A stretch of DNA of 38,204 bases from the NCBI GenBank assembly GCA_019416935.1, contig DXWI01000020.1, positions 1-38,204 of the forward strand. The letters are read 5' to 3'. Numbering within the stretch: position 1 is the stretch's first letter; each line of letters begins with the position of its first letter. Source of the DNA: Clostridiales bacterium (GTDB lineage Bacteria; Bacillota; Clostridia; Christensenellales; CAG-138). Below are positions 1-8,576 of this stretch, in pieces. The notes beneath the pieces are model-generated. The model ran no database searches, was not told the origin of the DNA, and saw nothing but the letters and a program-made list of their open reading frames with translations. The translations under genes were made by a program, and so were the position numbers.

Positions 1-54
1 CGTGCTTGAATGGGGTTCAAGAGGCCGGAAGTTCGAATCTTCTCACCCAGACCA
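1..54 (+). tRNA. tRNA 3' portion, class II (long variable arm)
   Basis: Only the 3' part of the tRNA lies in the window. Visible are a variable-arm hairpin (CTTGAA, loop TGGGG, TTCAAG), a T arm with stem GGAAG/CTTCT and loop TTCGAAT, an acceptor strand CACCCAG, discriminator A and an encoded CCA ending at 54. A long variable arm occurs in tRNA-Leu, -Ser, -Tyr and -Sec. Discriminator A argues against Ser and Sec, which normally carry G. The anticodon is outside the window, and the implied C1-G72 acceptor pair is unusual for Leu, so the isotype is left open. Confidence 0.8.
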
Positions 55-58
55 CCGA

Positions 59-93
59 AAAAGTCCCTAAATCTCTGAGATTTAGGGACTTTT
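59..93. terminator. Bidirectional rho-independent terminator
   Basis: A perfect 16-bp inverted repeat (arms 59-74 and 78-93, loop CTG) starts with AAAA and ends with TTTT, so it gives a T-tract on either strand. It follows the tRNA on the plus strand and lies about 100 bases past the last gene of the minus-strand cysteine operon, so it probably serves both. Confidence 0.85.
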
Positions 94-193
94 GATTTTT
101 CGAACTTTCTTCGCATTTTCTGTTTCTGGCAACCTTTTGGCAACCCGCCCGCCAAGTTAACGGACTGGGTGCACGCTCGAGACAATCGCCGCA

Positions 194-1471
194 TTAAATG
201 CTGGCCTTGTCGATCATCACATTGAGAATCTCAATGTCCGTTTGCGCCATACCCACTTTTGCAACATAGCCGATGCAGCGGATGGTCTGCTCGATATCTT
301 CCAGAACCAAGCCTTCGCCGGATTGGAATTGGCGGCCCAGCAGCGCCATATCGCTGCTGATGATCGCCGCGTCCACCGCGCTTGCAATCTTCGCCGCACA
401 GCTCGCCTTTGCGCCATCGCAAACAATACCGCCCACGTCGGCCAGCGTATTGCTCACGGCATGGCAGATTTGCTCATAGCTTCCGCCGCGCAGGAAGGTG
501 ATCGCTGCGGAAACGCCGGCCGCGGCAGATACTGCACCGCAAAACGCGGACAGGCTGCCGATATTGTGCTTGATATGGATGGCCATGAGGTTGCTTATGA
601 GCAGCGCCCGATACAACTGTTCCTCGGATGTCTCAAGGGATTTTGCATACTCGATGACCGGAAGCGACACGGTCATGCCCTGATTGCCGCTGCCCGAATT
701 GATCACAACCGGCATCACGCAGCCGCTCATGCGTGCATCAGACCCGGCGCTGGCGCGGGCGCGCGCTCTGGTCGCCGTACAATCGGGCGCACATTCAAGA
801 ATGGTCTTGCCGACGCACTCGCCGTAATCTCCGCAAAGGCCCTCGTCGGCGATCGCGGAGTTCATCTCGATCTGCGTGCGAATCAAGTCCCGAACGCGGG
901 CAAGATCCACGGTCTCGGCAAATTCGATGATCTGTTTGACGGTCAGGTCCCACTCCTCGCCCGCCGCGGCGCTGCCATAGAAATCATCTTCATTGCGGTA
1001 TACAACCGTGTTGTTTTTGATAACCTCGGCTACATAGGTATGCCGGCCGGCGATCGTCACGCTTGCGCTGTCGCTGCCAAGGGTTACGTCCGCCTTGACG
1101 TACAGGTTCTCCACGCCCTCCGCGAGCTTGCAGTCAAAGAAACCGGGCGTGGCAATGAGCGCCTGCGTCTTTTCGATATCCTTTGCGGTAACATCCTGCA
1201 GTACCTCGAGCTCCTTGTCCGCATTGCCGGCAACGATGCCGAGAACGGCGGCCACGTCGATACCCTTGAGCCCTCCGGAATTGGGGACCGTCACTCCCTT
1301 GACATTTTTGATGATATTGCCGCTGCAGGTGATGACCACATGTTCGGGCATTGCCCCCAACACCCTGCGGGCGATGGCGCCAGCATAGGCCAGAGCGATC
1401 GGCTCTGTACAGCCGAGGGCGGGGATCAACTCCTTGTGGAGAATTTGAATAATCTTGGATTCTTGCATCAT
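194..1471 (-). CDS. L-cysteine desulfidase / UPF0597 family (CyuA/YhaM-like)
   Basis: The 425-aa protein belongs to the UPF0597 family, related to the iron-sulfur L-serine dehydratase alpha chain. Characterised members (CdsB, CyuA) are oxygen-sensitive [4Fe-4S] enzymes that split L-cysteine to pyruvate, ammonia and hydrogen sulfide. The N-terminal GCTEP motif (Cys21), a CGDYGEC segment, the SGCVMPVVINSGSGNQG stretch and the C-terminal CDGAKASC motif (about Cys351 and Cys358) are family marks and plausible cluster ligands. The start at 1471 is chosen because GGGAG lies 5 bases before ATGATG; the frame is open upstream but has no better site. It is the last gene of the operon, 71 bases after the thiazoline hydrolase-like gene, which suggests cysteine is the end product being dismantled. 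A substrate other than cysteine remains possible in this family. Confidence 0.85.
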   Translation of the reverse strand: MMQESKIIQILHKELIPALGCTEPIALAYAGAIARRVLGAMPEHVVITCSGNIIKNVKGVTVPNSGGLKGIDVAAVLGIVAGNADKELEVLQDVTAKDIEKTQALIATPGFFDCKLAEGVENLYVKADVTLGSDSASVTIAGRHTYVAEVIKNNTVVYRNEDDFYGSAAAGEEWDLTVKQIIEFAETVDLARVRDLIRTQIEMNSAIADEGLCGDYGECVGKTILECAPDCTATRARARASAGSDARMSGCVMPVVINSGSGNQGMTVSLPVIEYAKSLETSEEQLYRALLISNLMAIHIKHNIGSLSAFCGAVSAAAGVSAAITFLRGGSYEQICHAVSNTLADVGGIVCDGAKASCAAKIASAVDAAIISSDMALLGRQFQSGEGLVLEDIEQTIRCIGYVAKVGMAQTDIEILNVMIDKASI

Positions 1472-1542
1472 TTTACTCCCGTGTGATAAATAATAAAGTG
1501 ACGTACACCGCACGATGGGCGCTGCCGCGCAAGCACGATCCG

Positions 1543-2283
1543 CTACGGCCGATCCGCCAGCGATTCGCCGATGATGCGCTCGATCGCCGGCAGCGGCGCA
1601 TAGGCGGCTGCAAACGCCAAAACGTACTCCCGCCCAAAGGCTGCAATGAAGTCGGCAAGCGCCAGCTTGACCGCAGCAACGCCGTCGTCGCCCAGCTCCC
1701 GCACGATTGTGACGCCGACGGTTGAAAACATGTGCCCCGTATGGTAATCATACGTCTTTACAACGTGGTCGGCAAAGCTCGCCTTCTTTTCGGCGATGCG
1801 CGCCTTGCACGCGTCGTCCATGGGAAACCCCCAGTGCATATCGCAATACTCGCTGCCCCAACTGAGCCAACCGCCGATCTTCACCTCATAGCCGGAGGAG
1901 AAACCGTTCGTAAGGCTCCGATCGATATCCAGGCAATAGTACTTGCCGTAATCCAACAGGCCGTGCGCGCTCCAGGCGTCCACCCAAGCGCACTTTTTGA
2001 CATGGATCACAAACTCCGGAAGCTGCTCGGCAGGTACGGAATTCATCTGACCCGGCTTAGAGCTGCGCTCGTTATAGATCTGGTAATTCTCCGGCGTCAA
2101 AGGGTCTCCATGGGCAAGGCAGCGCTCCGCCATGCGCTTGCCGCGCTCGGTGCCATAGGCCCGCACACCGCGGCGGATGACGTCTACGCCTGTTTCGGGG
2201 CATGCTTCGATGACCCGCTTGGCCATGAGGCCGAACAAAACCGCGTGATGCTCAATATCGCAATGAGATAACGGTTGTATCAC
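1543..2283 (-). CDS. L-2-amino-thiazoline-4-carboxylic acid hydrolase-like protein
   Basis: A 246-aa protein resembling the L-2-amino-thiazoline-4-carboxylic acid (ATC) hydrolase family. Evidence is the overall pattern: an N-terminal helical part, a central segment of Trp, Cys and Asp (CAWVDAW, YYCLDID) and the GSEYCDMHWGF stretch. In Pseudomonas, ATC hydrolase opens the thiazoline ring towards carbamoyl-cysteine on the way to L-cysteine. The family is large and mostly uncharacterised, so the substrate is inferred. The start is a GTG at 2283, preceded by GGAGGG at good spacing and one base after the stop of the flavoprotein gene; the longer open frame upstream is an overlap shadow. Its place between a disulfide reductase-like gene and a cysteine desulfidase fits thiazoline-to-cysteine conversion. 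Confidence 0.68.
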   Translation of the reverse strand: MIQPLSHCDIEHHAVLFGLMAKRVIEACPETGVDVIRRGVRAYGTERGKRMAERCLAHGDPLTPENYQIYNERSSKPGQMNSVPAEQLPEFVIHVKKCAWVDAWSAHGLLDYGKYYCLDIDRSLTNGFSSGYEVKIGGWLSWGSEYCDMHWGFPMDDACKARIAEKKASFADHVVKTYDYHTGHMFSTVGVTIVRELGDDGVAAVKLALADFIAAFGREYVLAFAAAYAPLPAIERIIGESLADRP

Positions 2284-2284
2284 G

Positions 2285-3649
2285 TTATTCCCTCCGCTGC
2301 CGCATGCGGCTGACCGCTTGGCCCGCCGCAACAAGAACCGGGTCCCATACCGGACTGAACGGCGGTGCATAGCCCATGTCGAGCGCCGCGAGCTCCTCGA
2401 CGGTGTGATGGTACTGCACCATCGCTGCGATGGCGTTGATCCTTGCGGCGGCTCCCTCCGCGCCAAAGATCTGTCCGCCCAGCAAACGGTTCGTTTCGGC
2501 TTCGATCACAAGCTTTACCGTGATCGGGCCGCGCCCCGGATAACCGGACGCACGCGTATTGCTGTCGATTGACACGCTCCACGCCCGAAGGCCGGCACGC
2601 ACGGCTTCAGCCTCGCTCAGCCCCGTTTTTGCCACTTCCTTTTCAAAGACTTTCAGCATGGCGGTACCGACTTCGCCACGATATTCCTGATGGCCTCCGG
2701 CCGCATTTTCTCCCGCAATTCTGCCGTTGCGGTTGGCGAGCGTGCCGAGGCAAACGTTTGTCCTCTGGCCGCTGACGATATGATATGTTTCCGCACAATC
2801 GCCCGCCGCATAGATGTCCGGGTCGCTCGTGCGCATGGACGCATCGGTGCGGACAGCGTTCTTAAACCCGAGCGCAAGGCCGCAATCTCCGGCAAGCGCC
2901 GTGTTGGGCACAAGCCCGATGGCGAGAATCACAACATCCGCCGGATAAACGCCCTCCCCCGTCGCCACACCGCTGACGCGACCGTCCGCATCCGCCGTAA
3001 ACCCCGTCACCGCCTGTCCGCAGCGCACTTGAACGCCCTTGGACTCCACGTAGGCGCGCACGCGCTCGGCCATGTCCGCATCGAGAATGGGCAGCACCTG
3101 CGGCGCGGCGTCCAGTATGGTCACGCCGAGGCCGAGACTGCACAGCGCATCGGCCATTTCGAGGCCAATGAACCCGCCGCCCACAACGACCGCGCTCCTG
3201 CAGCCGTTCTCCGCCAGATACGCCTGCAGGCGGTGGATATCCGGAATGCCTTTGATCGTAAAGATTCCGGCCGCATCCACCCCCGGAAACGGCGGCACAA
3301 TGTTCCTTGCGCCCGTTGCAATGACCAGTTTATCATACGGAACCGCGATTTGTCCATGCTCCGGTGTGGACACAAGGATTTGTTTTTCTCCGCGCAGAAT
3401 TTTGGTGACGCGATGGCCCGTATGCACATCGACGCCATAATCCTTCATCTGTTGCGGCGTTCTAGCGACGAGTTCCGACTCGTCGGAGATCAGATTTTGG
3501 GCAAGATACGGAAGGCTGCATGCGGAATAGGAGATGTACGTCTCATCCGTATAGACGGTCACCTCCGCATCCCGATCAACGCGCTTGGCTTTGCTGGCGG
3601 CGCTCATGCCCGCAGCAACGCCGCCGATCACAACAATTCGCTTGCCCAT
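2285..3649 (-). CDS. CoA-disulfide reductase / NADH oxidase-type flavoprotein
   Basis: A 454-aa FAD/NAD(P)H-dependent disulfide oxidoreductase of the group that includes CoA-disulfide reductase, NADH oxidase, NADH peroxidase and persulfide reductase. The FAD motif GGVAAG is at about 9-14, a single redox cysteine (Cys44) sits in SYSACSLPY, the NAD motif VVVGGGFIG is near residue 155, the second FAD motif YAAGDCAE is near 280, and a dimerisation domain follows. There is no C-terminal rhodanese domain, unlike some persulfide reductases. ATG 3649 is preferred over the upstream GTG at 3661; it follows the DapA-family stop by one base (TGAgATG), implying translational coupling. In a cysteine operon it may reduce disulfides or persulfides of low-molecular-weight thiols; the substrate is an inference. 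Confidence 0.82.
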   Translation of the reverse strand: MGKRIVVIGGVAAGMSAASKAKRVDRDAEVTVYTDETYISYSACSLPYLAQNLISDESELVARTPQQMKDYGVDVHTGHRVTKILRGEKQILVSTPEHGQIAVPYDKLVIATGARNIVPPFPGVDAAGIFTIKGIPDIHRLQAYLAENGCRSAVVVGGGFIGLEMADALCSLGLGVTILDAAPQVLPILDADMAERVRAYVESKGVQVRCGQAVTGFTADADGRVSGVATGEGVYPADVVILAIGLVPNTALAGDCGLALGFKNAVRTDASMRTSDPDIYAAGDCAETYHIVSGQRTNVCLGTLANRNGRIAGENAAGGHQEYRGEVGTAMLKVFEKEVAKTGLSEAEAVRAGLRAWSVSIDSNTRASGYPGRGPITVKLVIEAETNRLLGGQIFGAEGAAARINAIAAMVQYHHTVEELAALDMGYAPPFSPVWDPVLVAAGQAVSRMRQRRE

Positions 3650-3650
3650 C

Positions 3651-4565
3651 TCAGTGCACACCGTACTTCGCCGTCACGCCATACGCATCGAGCAGCGCTT
3701 TGAGCTCCTCAAGCTTCTTGCCCATCAGCGGCTGATAGGGCTCTCGCAGTCCGCCGGCGGGGAGACCGAGCAGATTGAGCGCAGCCTTGATCACGATGGG
3801 ATTGGAGAACCAATAGAAGGCTTTCAGCAGATCATAATACTTGAAGTAGGTCGCGCGGCATTCCTCAGCGATCTGCATGCTCGTCCACGGGCGCGCCATC
3901 TGCGCCATTTCCTCCGGAATGATATTGCCGCTGATGTTGGCAGCGCCGTTGCCGCCGATCGCGAGCGTCGGGATCAGAATCGAATACTTCGGATAATCGC
4001 AGCAGAGGATATTCAGCCGGTCGCCCATGCGGCGGCGAACCTCAACGAGCTGCGCAACGCTGGCCATCGCCTCCTTATCAACGATGAAGTTGGGGCAGGC
4101 GTTTGCGAGGAATTCAATGGTTTCCGGTTCCACGTTGATGCCGGTGCGGCTCGGGTTGTTATAGATGCCCACCGGCAGCTGGACGGATTGCATGACCTTG
4201 AGATAGAACCCCTTGACCGCGGTCTGCGGCGGCAGCAGGTAGCACGGTGCGGGAAAGATCAGACCGTCCGCCCCCTCTGCTTCCGCATATTGGGCAAACT
4301 CAATGGTGGCTGCGGTCGTGTTGAGCGTGGAGCCGAAAAACACGGGGATTCTTCCCTTGCAGATGGCGACCATGCGGCGCACGACCTCTTTTCGCTCCTC
4401 AAGCGTCATCATGGTGGCTTCGCCGGCCGAGCCCATGCAGAACAGCATGCTCGTTCCGTGCGCAAGGTGGAAATCGACAAGCGTTTCAAAACCGCCGAAG
4501 TCGATGCTCATATCCGCATTAAATGGTGTGGGAATTGCAACCCAGGAACCCGTTGGCTTGATCAT
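3651..4565 (-). CDS. Dihydrodipicolinate synthase / N-acetylneuraminate lyase family aldolase
   Basis: A 304-aa (beta/alpha)8-barrel class I aldolase of the DapA/NanA superfamily, at normal family length. The Schiff-base lysine is Lys164 in FIVDKEAM, the catalytic tyrosine is Tyr135 in GIYNNPSRTG, and the substrate-carboxylate loop is GSAGE (about 45-49) instead of the GTTGE usual in lysine-pathway DapA. That change and the operon context argue against lysine synthesis. Members form a Schiff base with pyruvate or another 2-oxoacid; the last gene of the operon would make pyruvate, so a condensation or cleavage step involving pyruvate is plausible but unproven. GGGAGG precedes ATG 4565; the gene starts 32 bases after the ATPase stop. 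Confidence 0.82.
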   Translation of the reverse strand: MIKPTGSWVAIPTPFNADMSIDFGGFETLVDFHLAHGTSMLFCMGSAGEATMMTLEERKEVVRRMVAICKGRIPVFFGSTLNTTAATIEFAQYAEAEGADGLIFPAPCYLLPPQTAVKGFYLKVMQSVQLPVGIYNNPSRTGINVEPETIEFLANACPNFIVDKEAMASVAQLVEVRRRMGDRLNILCCDYPKYSILIPTLAIGGNGAANISGNIIPEEMAQMARPWTSMQIAEECRATYFKYYDLLKAFYWFSNPIVIKAALNLLGLPAGGLREPYQPLMGKKLEELKALLDAYGVTAKYGVH

Positions 4566-4597
4566 AATGGTAATCCTCCCTCAAATAAATCAGGCGT

Positions 4598-5560
4598 TCA
4601 AAGTTGATTGATTTCCTTTACATAGTGACATGCCACAAAATGATTTCCACATACCTCCTCATATTGAGGCGTCTGCGAAAAACAATTCTGCTTGGCATAG
4701 GGACAGCGGTTGGCAAACCGGCAGCCCGGCTTGGGATCGATGGGCGACGAGAGTTCACCGGTCATCAGGATCGGCTCCTTCTTCTTGTGGATGTTCGGAA
4801 TCGGAATGGCCGAAATCAGGCCCTTGGTATAGGGATGGTACTGATGCCGGAACAGTTCCTTGGCGGGACATTTTTCCACCATGCACCCGAGATACATGAC
4901 GAGAATATCATCGGAAATATGCTTTACGACCGACAAATCGTGCGTGATGAACATATATGTCAGATTCTGCGCCTGCTGCAAATCCTGCATCAGGTTCAAA
5001 ATCTGTGCCTGAATGGATACATCGAGCGCAGAAACCGGCTCGTCGCATACGATGAACTTCGGCTTCAGTGCGAGCGCGCGGCCGATGCCGATGCGTTGCC
5101 TGCGGCCGCCATCCAGCTCATGCGGATAGGTATAGGCAAGCCGCTGTGCGAGACCCACCGTATCCATAACCTCGTTTACGCGCTTGTTGAGCTCATCCCT
5201 AGTCCTGCACAGTTTGAAGATGATCAACGGTTCAGCGATGATATCGCGCACGCACATTCTGGGATTGAGCGAGGAGAACGGATCCTGAAAGATCATCTGC
5301 ATCTCTTTGCGCAGTAAATTCCGCTCGCTGCCGCTGACCTTCGTGATGTCCTTGCCGTCAAAAAAGATCTTGCCGTCCGTGGAATCGAGCAGGCCGAGAA
5401 TCACACGGCCGAGCGTCGATTTTCCGCATCCGGACTCGCCGACGACGCCCAGAGTTTTTCCGGCTTCGAGGCGGAAGTTGATCCCATCTACAGCGTGCAG
5501 CGTTCCGGAGGCCGTTTTGAAATATTTCTTGAGATCTTGAACCTCGACCAGATTAGGCAT
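4598..5560 (-). CDS. Oligopeptide/dipeptide ABC transporter ATP-binding protein (OppF/DppF type)
   Basis: A 320-aa ATPase of the peptide/nickel ABC importer family. Walker A GESGCGKST is at 41-49, Walker B is FIVCDEP, and the D-loop SALDVS follows. The C-terminal oligopeptide-type extension carries the cysteine-rich GCRFANRCPYAKQNC motif seen in this family. The ABC signature reads LDGGRRQR rather than the common LSGGQRQR, a variant I recall from other OppF-like subunits. The gene overlaps the preceding ATPase gene by 8 bases and has its own GGAGG site, so the two ATPases are probably made in equal amounts. Confidence 0.9.
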   Translation of the reverse strand: MPNLVEVQDLKKYFKTASGTLHAVDGINFRLEAGKTLGVVGESGCGKSTLGRVILGLLDSTDGKIFFDGKDITKVSGSERNLLRKEMQMIFQDPFSSLNPRMCVRDIIAEPLIIFKLCRTRDELNKRVNEVMDTVGLAQRLAYTYPHELDGGRRQRIGIGRALALKPKFIVCDEPVSALDVSIQAQILNLMQDLQQAQNLTYMFITHDLSVVKHISDDILVMYLGCMVEKCPAKELFRHQYHPYTKGLISAIPIPNIHKKKEPILMTGELSSPIDPKPGCRFANRCPYAKQNCFSQTPQYEEVCGNHFVACHYVKEINQL

Positions 5561-6542
5561 TTGCGTTCACCTCCGATTCGCTGTTCCTTTGAAACTTGAC
5601 GCACTTGACAAAATGGCCTGGATCGGTCTCAACGGTTTCCGGCACCGCGCGGGTGCAGGCTTCACAGGCATATGGACAGCGTGGACTGAACTTGCAGCCG
5701 GCCGGCAGATTCGCGGGATCCGGCATCAGGCCGGGGATCGGTTTGAGACGATCTACATCCTCATCGAGGCTTGGAACCGAGCCCATCAGACCGATTGTGT
5801 ACGGATGCGATGTTCTGTCGAATATGTCCTCAAGCGAACCGTACTCGACAATCTCGCCGGCGTACATGACCGCAACGCGGTCACAGGTATCGGCAACCAC
5901 GCCCAAATCGTGCGTGATGAGCAGCATAGCGGTATTGAGTTCTTTTTGCAGCTTCTTGATCATGGCAAGAACCTGCGCCTGAATGGTCACGTCCAGCGCC
6001 GTGGTCGGTTCGTCCGCAATCAGCAGCCGCGGATTACAGGCGAGCGCGATGGCGATAACCACACGCTGCTTCATGCCGCCGGAAAACTGGTGCGGATATT
6101 CATGCGCGCGGACAGCCTGAATGCCGACCTTCTCCAGCATTTCGATTGCGACCGCCTCGGCCTCCTTTTTGGAGCATTTGCGATGATGGCGCACAACCTC
6201 CGCAATCTGTTCATCGATCGGGATGACGGGGTTCAGCGCAGTCATCGGATCCTGAAAGATCATTGAGATCTCGTTGCCGCGGATATTCCGCATTTCCCTC
6301 TCGGATTTGCCGAGCAAATCCTCACCGTGATAGCCGATCTCACCGCTCACGATTCTTCCCGGCGGGTTCGGAATCAGCCGCATCAGGCCAAGGGCTGTGG
6401 TCGTTTTGCCCGCGCCGGTTTCGCCGACCAGCCCCAGCACCTCGCCGGCATCGACTGAAAAGCTCACGCCATTGACCGCGCTGACCACATCGTTATCGGT
6501 CTTATACTGAATACACAGGTCTTTGACTTCCAATAAACTCAT
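5553..6542 (-). CDS. Oligopeptide/dipeptide ABC transporter ATP-binding protein (OppD/DppD type)
   Basis: A 329-aa partner ATPase. Walker A is GETGAGKTT, the signature is FSGGMKQR, Walker B is LLIADEP and the D-loop is TALDVT. The C-terminal oligopeptide-type domain holds GCKFSPRCPYACEAC, a possible metal-binding Cys cluster typical of these subunits. An AGGAGG site precedes ATG 6542, 11 bases after the permease stop. With the partner ATPase it powers the two permeases upstream. Confidence 0.92.
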   Translation of the reverse strand: MSLLEVKDLCIQYKTDNDVVSAVNGVSFSVDAGEVLGLVGETGAGKTTTALGLMRLIPNPPGRIVSGEIGYHGEDLLGKSEREMRNIRGNEISMIFQDPMTALNPVIPIDEQIAEVVRHHRKCSKKEAEAVAIEMLEKVGIQAVRAHEYPHQFSGGMKQRVVIAIALACNPRLLIADEPTTALDVTIQAQVLAMIKKLQKELNTAMLLITHDLGVVADTCDRVAVMYAGEIVEYGSLEDIFDRTSHPYTIGLMGSVPSLDEDVDRLKPIPGLMPDPANLPAGCKFSPRCPYACEACTRAVPETVETDPGHFVKCVKFQRNSESEVNANA

Positions 6543-6553
6543 TCGATCGCCTC

Positions 6554-7411
6554 CTAGCGCTTGAGTCTGGGATCGAGCGCATCACGCAATCCGTCGCCAA
6601 GCATATTGAACGAAATAACGGTCACCATGATCATGACGCCCGGGAACGTCACGATGGGCCAGAAATCGCGAATGTAGGCACGGCCCTGCGACAGCATGGA
6701 CCCCCATTCCGGCGTCGGCGGTTCAATGCCGAGACCAATAAAGCTGAGCATCGCGATGGTCAGGATGGCGTTCACGATATTCAGCGTCGCCTGCACAAAG
6801 ATCGGTGCAAGCGCGTTGGGCAGGATGTGCTTGAGCATGATCCGCTTGCTCCGCGCACCGATGGAGCGGGCGGCTTCGACGAACTCCGACTCCTTGACCG
6901 TCATGACGGAAGCCCTTGAAACGCGGGCAAACGTCGGAATGTTGGAAATCGCAATGGCGATGGCCGTCTGCAGCTGACCGCTGCCGAGTGCGGACGAGAT
7001 GGAGATGGCCAGCAGCAGCGACGGAATCGCCATGAATCCATCGAGCAGACGCATGACAACCGTTTCATAGGCGCCGCCGAAGTAGGCGGCCGTGACGCCA
7101 AGCGCCACGCCGCAGGTGATGCTGATCGTAACGGACATCAGCGCGATGACCAGCGAGACACGTGTGCCGTAGATGACGCGGCTGAAGATGTCCCGGCCGA
7201 GATCATCCGTGCCCATCCAGTGCTCGGCGGAGGGATACTCGAAGATCGCATCATAATCCGGCTTGTCGTAGGCGTAGGGCGCGATCACATCCGCGAAAAT
7301 CGCCATAAAGATAATGGCGGCGATAATCACCAGACCGGCCATGGCGGTCTTGCTCTTTGACAGTCTCTTCCAGACCAGCCGGCCCGGCCGTTGACGCTTC
7401 ATCTCTGCCAT
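6554..7411 (-). CDS. Peptide ABC transporter permease (DppC/OppC type)
   Basis: A 285-aa inner-membrane permease with the DppC architecture: a cytoplasmic N-terminus, a first transmembrane helix (about 24-44), the periplasmic segment with HWMGTDDLGRDIFSRVIYG, and a binding-protein-dependent transport domain with the EAA-type loop EAARSIGARSKRIMLKHILP. It starts two bases after the DppB stop with AAGGAGG upstream. The stop codon is TAG, showing that amber is an ordinary stop in this genome. Confidence 0.92.
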   Translation of the reverse strand: MAEMKRQRPGRLVWKRLSKSKTAMAGLVIIAAIIFMAIFADVIAPYAYDKPDYDAIFEYPSAEHWMGTDDLGRDIFSRVIYGTRVSLVIALMSVTISITCGVALGVTAAYFGGAYETVVMRLLDGFMAIPSLLLAISISSALGSGQLQTAIAIAISNIPTFARVSRASVMTVKESEFVEAARSIGARSKRIMLKHILPNALAPIFVQATLNIVNAILTIAMLSFIGLGIEPPTPEWGSMLSQGRAYIRDFWPIVTFPGVMIMVTVISFNMLGDGLRDALDPRLKR

Positions 7412-7413
7412 AA

Positions 7414-8421
7414 TCAGGTCTCCTCCTTTCCGTTGCCGCCGGACACGGCGCCGGCAATCTTTTGCTCCAGAACCTGCCTGCGCACCCGCGGCCGAATATA
7501 CTGGGATTTGATCCTCGGATCAATGTAAGCGTAGAGGATGTCCACGAGCAGGTTGATGATGCAGAATGTCAGCGCGCAGAACAGGATGGAGCCCTGAATC
7601 GTCGGATAATTTCTCGCGTTGATGGCGTTTACGATCAGAGAACCGAGACCCGGGATCGAGAAAATGCTCTCCACAACGATGGAGCCGGCCAGCGTTCTGC
7701 CCGTTTGGATGCCGATGACGGTGATGACGGGGATCAGCGTGTTCTTAAGACCGTGCTTGAGAATCGTCTGCGTCTCGCTCAAGCCCTTGGCCTTCGCTGT
7801 TCGCATGTAGTCCTGTCGAACCACCTCGAGCATGGCCGAGCGCGTCATGCGCGTAATGGTGGACAGCGGAATGACCGCAATGGCGATGGCCGGCAGAACC
7901 CAATACTTGGGCCCATAGAAACCGGAAGCCGGGAACCAGCCGAGTTGCAGCGCAAACACGAGCATGAGCATCAAGCCCAGCCAGAAGGATGGGATGGATA
8001 CGCCGACAAGCGATGTGAGCGTTGCGAGGTAATCCAGTACGGAGTACTGCTTGACCGCAGAAATGACGCCGAGCAGGACGCCCAGCACCGTCGCGATCGC
8101 CATGCTGCACAGCGTGAGCAGCAGGGTCGTCGGAAAACGCTCCAAGACCTCCTCGATGACGGATTTGCCGGTTTTGTACGACGTTCCGAAATCAAATTCG
8201 GTCACGATATTCTTCACATAGCGGAACAGCTGCTCGTGATAGGGATCGTTGAGCCCCAATTCCTCCCGTTTTTGGTCGTATTGCTCCTGCGTAGCCTCCG
8301 GCCCCAAAATATCGCTCACGGGATCGCCTTCACTGAAATAGTTGATTGTAAAGACAAGAATCATTACAAAAAACATGGTGGGGATCATTAAGAGCAATCG
8401 CTTCAGTATGTACTTATACAA
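7414..8421 (-). CDS. Peptide ABC transporter permease (DppB/OppB type)
   Basis: A 335-aa permease starting like other DppB proteins (YKYILKRLLLMIPTMFFVM) with a first transmembrane helix, a TM-pair-rich core and the EAA-loop TAKAKGLSETQTILKHGLKN. The initiator is TTG at 8421 with GGAGG ten bases upstream; no ATG gives a family-like N-terminus. It opens the membrane part of the transporter, separated from the binding-protein gene by 155 bases holding a strong hairpin. Confidence 0.9.
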   Translation of the reverse strand: MYKYILKRLLLMIPTMFFVMILVFTINYFSEGDPVSDILGPEATQEQYDQKREELGLNDPYHEQLFRYVKNIVTEFDFGTSYKTGKSVIEEVLERFPTTLLLTLCSMAIATVLGVLLGVISAVKQYSVLDYLATLTSLVGVSIPSFWLGLMLMLVFALQLGWFPASGFYGPKYWVLPAIAIAVIPLSTITRMTRSAMLEVVRQDYMRTAKAKGLSETQTILKHGLKNTLIPVITVIGIQTGRTLAGSIVVESIFSIPGLGSLIVNAINARNYPTIQGSILFCALTFCIINLLVDILYAYIDPRIKSQYIRPRVRRQVLEQKIAGAVSGGNGKEET

Positions 8422-8530
8422 TCCTGCGTACCTCCTGCATCAAAATCGGCTAGCATTTTCCGCATCGGTGGACGGTAGATCGGGTCCATAGAATCGGCTC
8501 CGCCGACGGATCCGGAAAAGACTAGTGTGC

Positions 8531-8565
8531 GTTTCCGGCGCGGATTCGCACTCCGCGCCGGAAAC
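8531..8565 (-). terminator. Intercistronic GC-rich hairpin after the binding-protein gene
   Basis: A perfect 14-bp inverted repeat (8531-8544 and 8552-8565, 7-base loop) lies between the binding-protein stop and dppB. It lacks a downstream T-tract, so it is more likely an mRNA 3'-end stabiliser or partial terminator that raises binding-protein output over the permeases than a full terminator. Confidence 0.7.
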
Positions 8566-8576
8566 AGCCGGGTTGC

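Noticed and set aside
1..54. Selenocysteine tRNA
   Set aside because: Discriminator is A rather than G, and no long acceptor/T-arm stack can be shown from the visible part.
120..160. Integrase C-terminal remnant next to the tRNA
   Set aside because: A short minus-strand stretch (with GGTTGCCAAAAGGTTGCC) resembles integrase tails, but it is too short to support a call.
242..1486. Plus-strand open frame of 414 codons
   Set aside because: Mirrors the cysteine desulfidase gene; no start signal or recognisable domain.
4598..5560. Degenerate ABC signature (LDGGRRQR) as a sign of inactivation
   Set aside because: Walker A, Walker B and the D-loop are intact, and this variant occurs in other OppF-type subunits.
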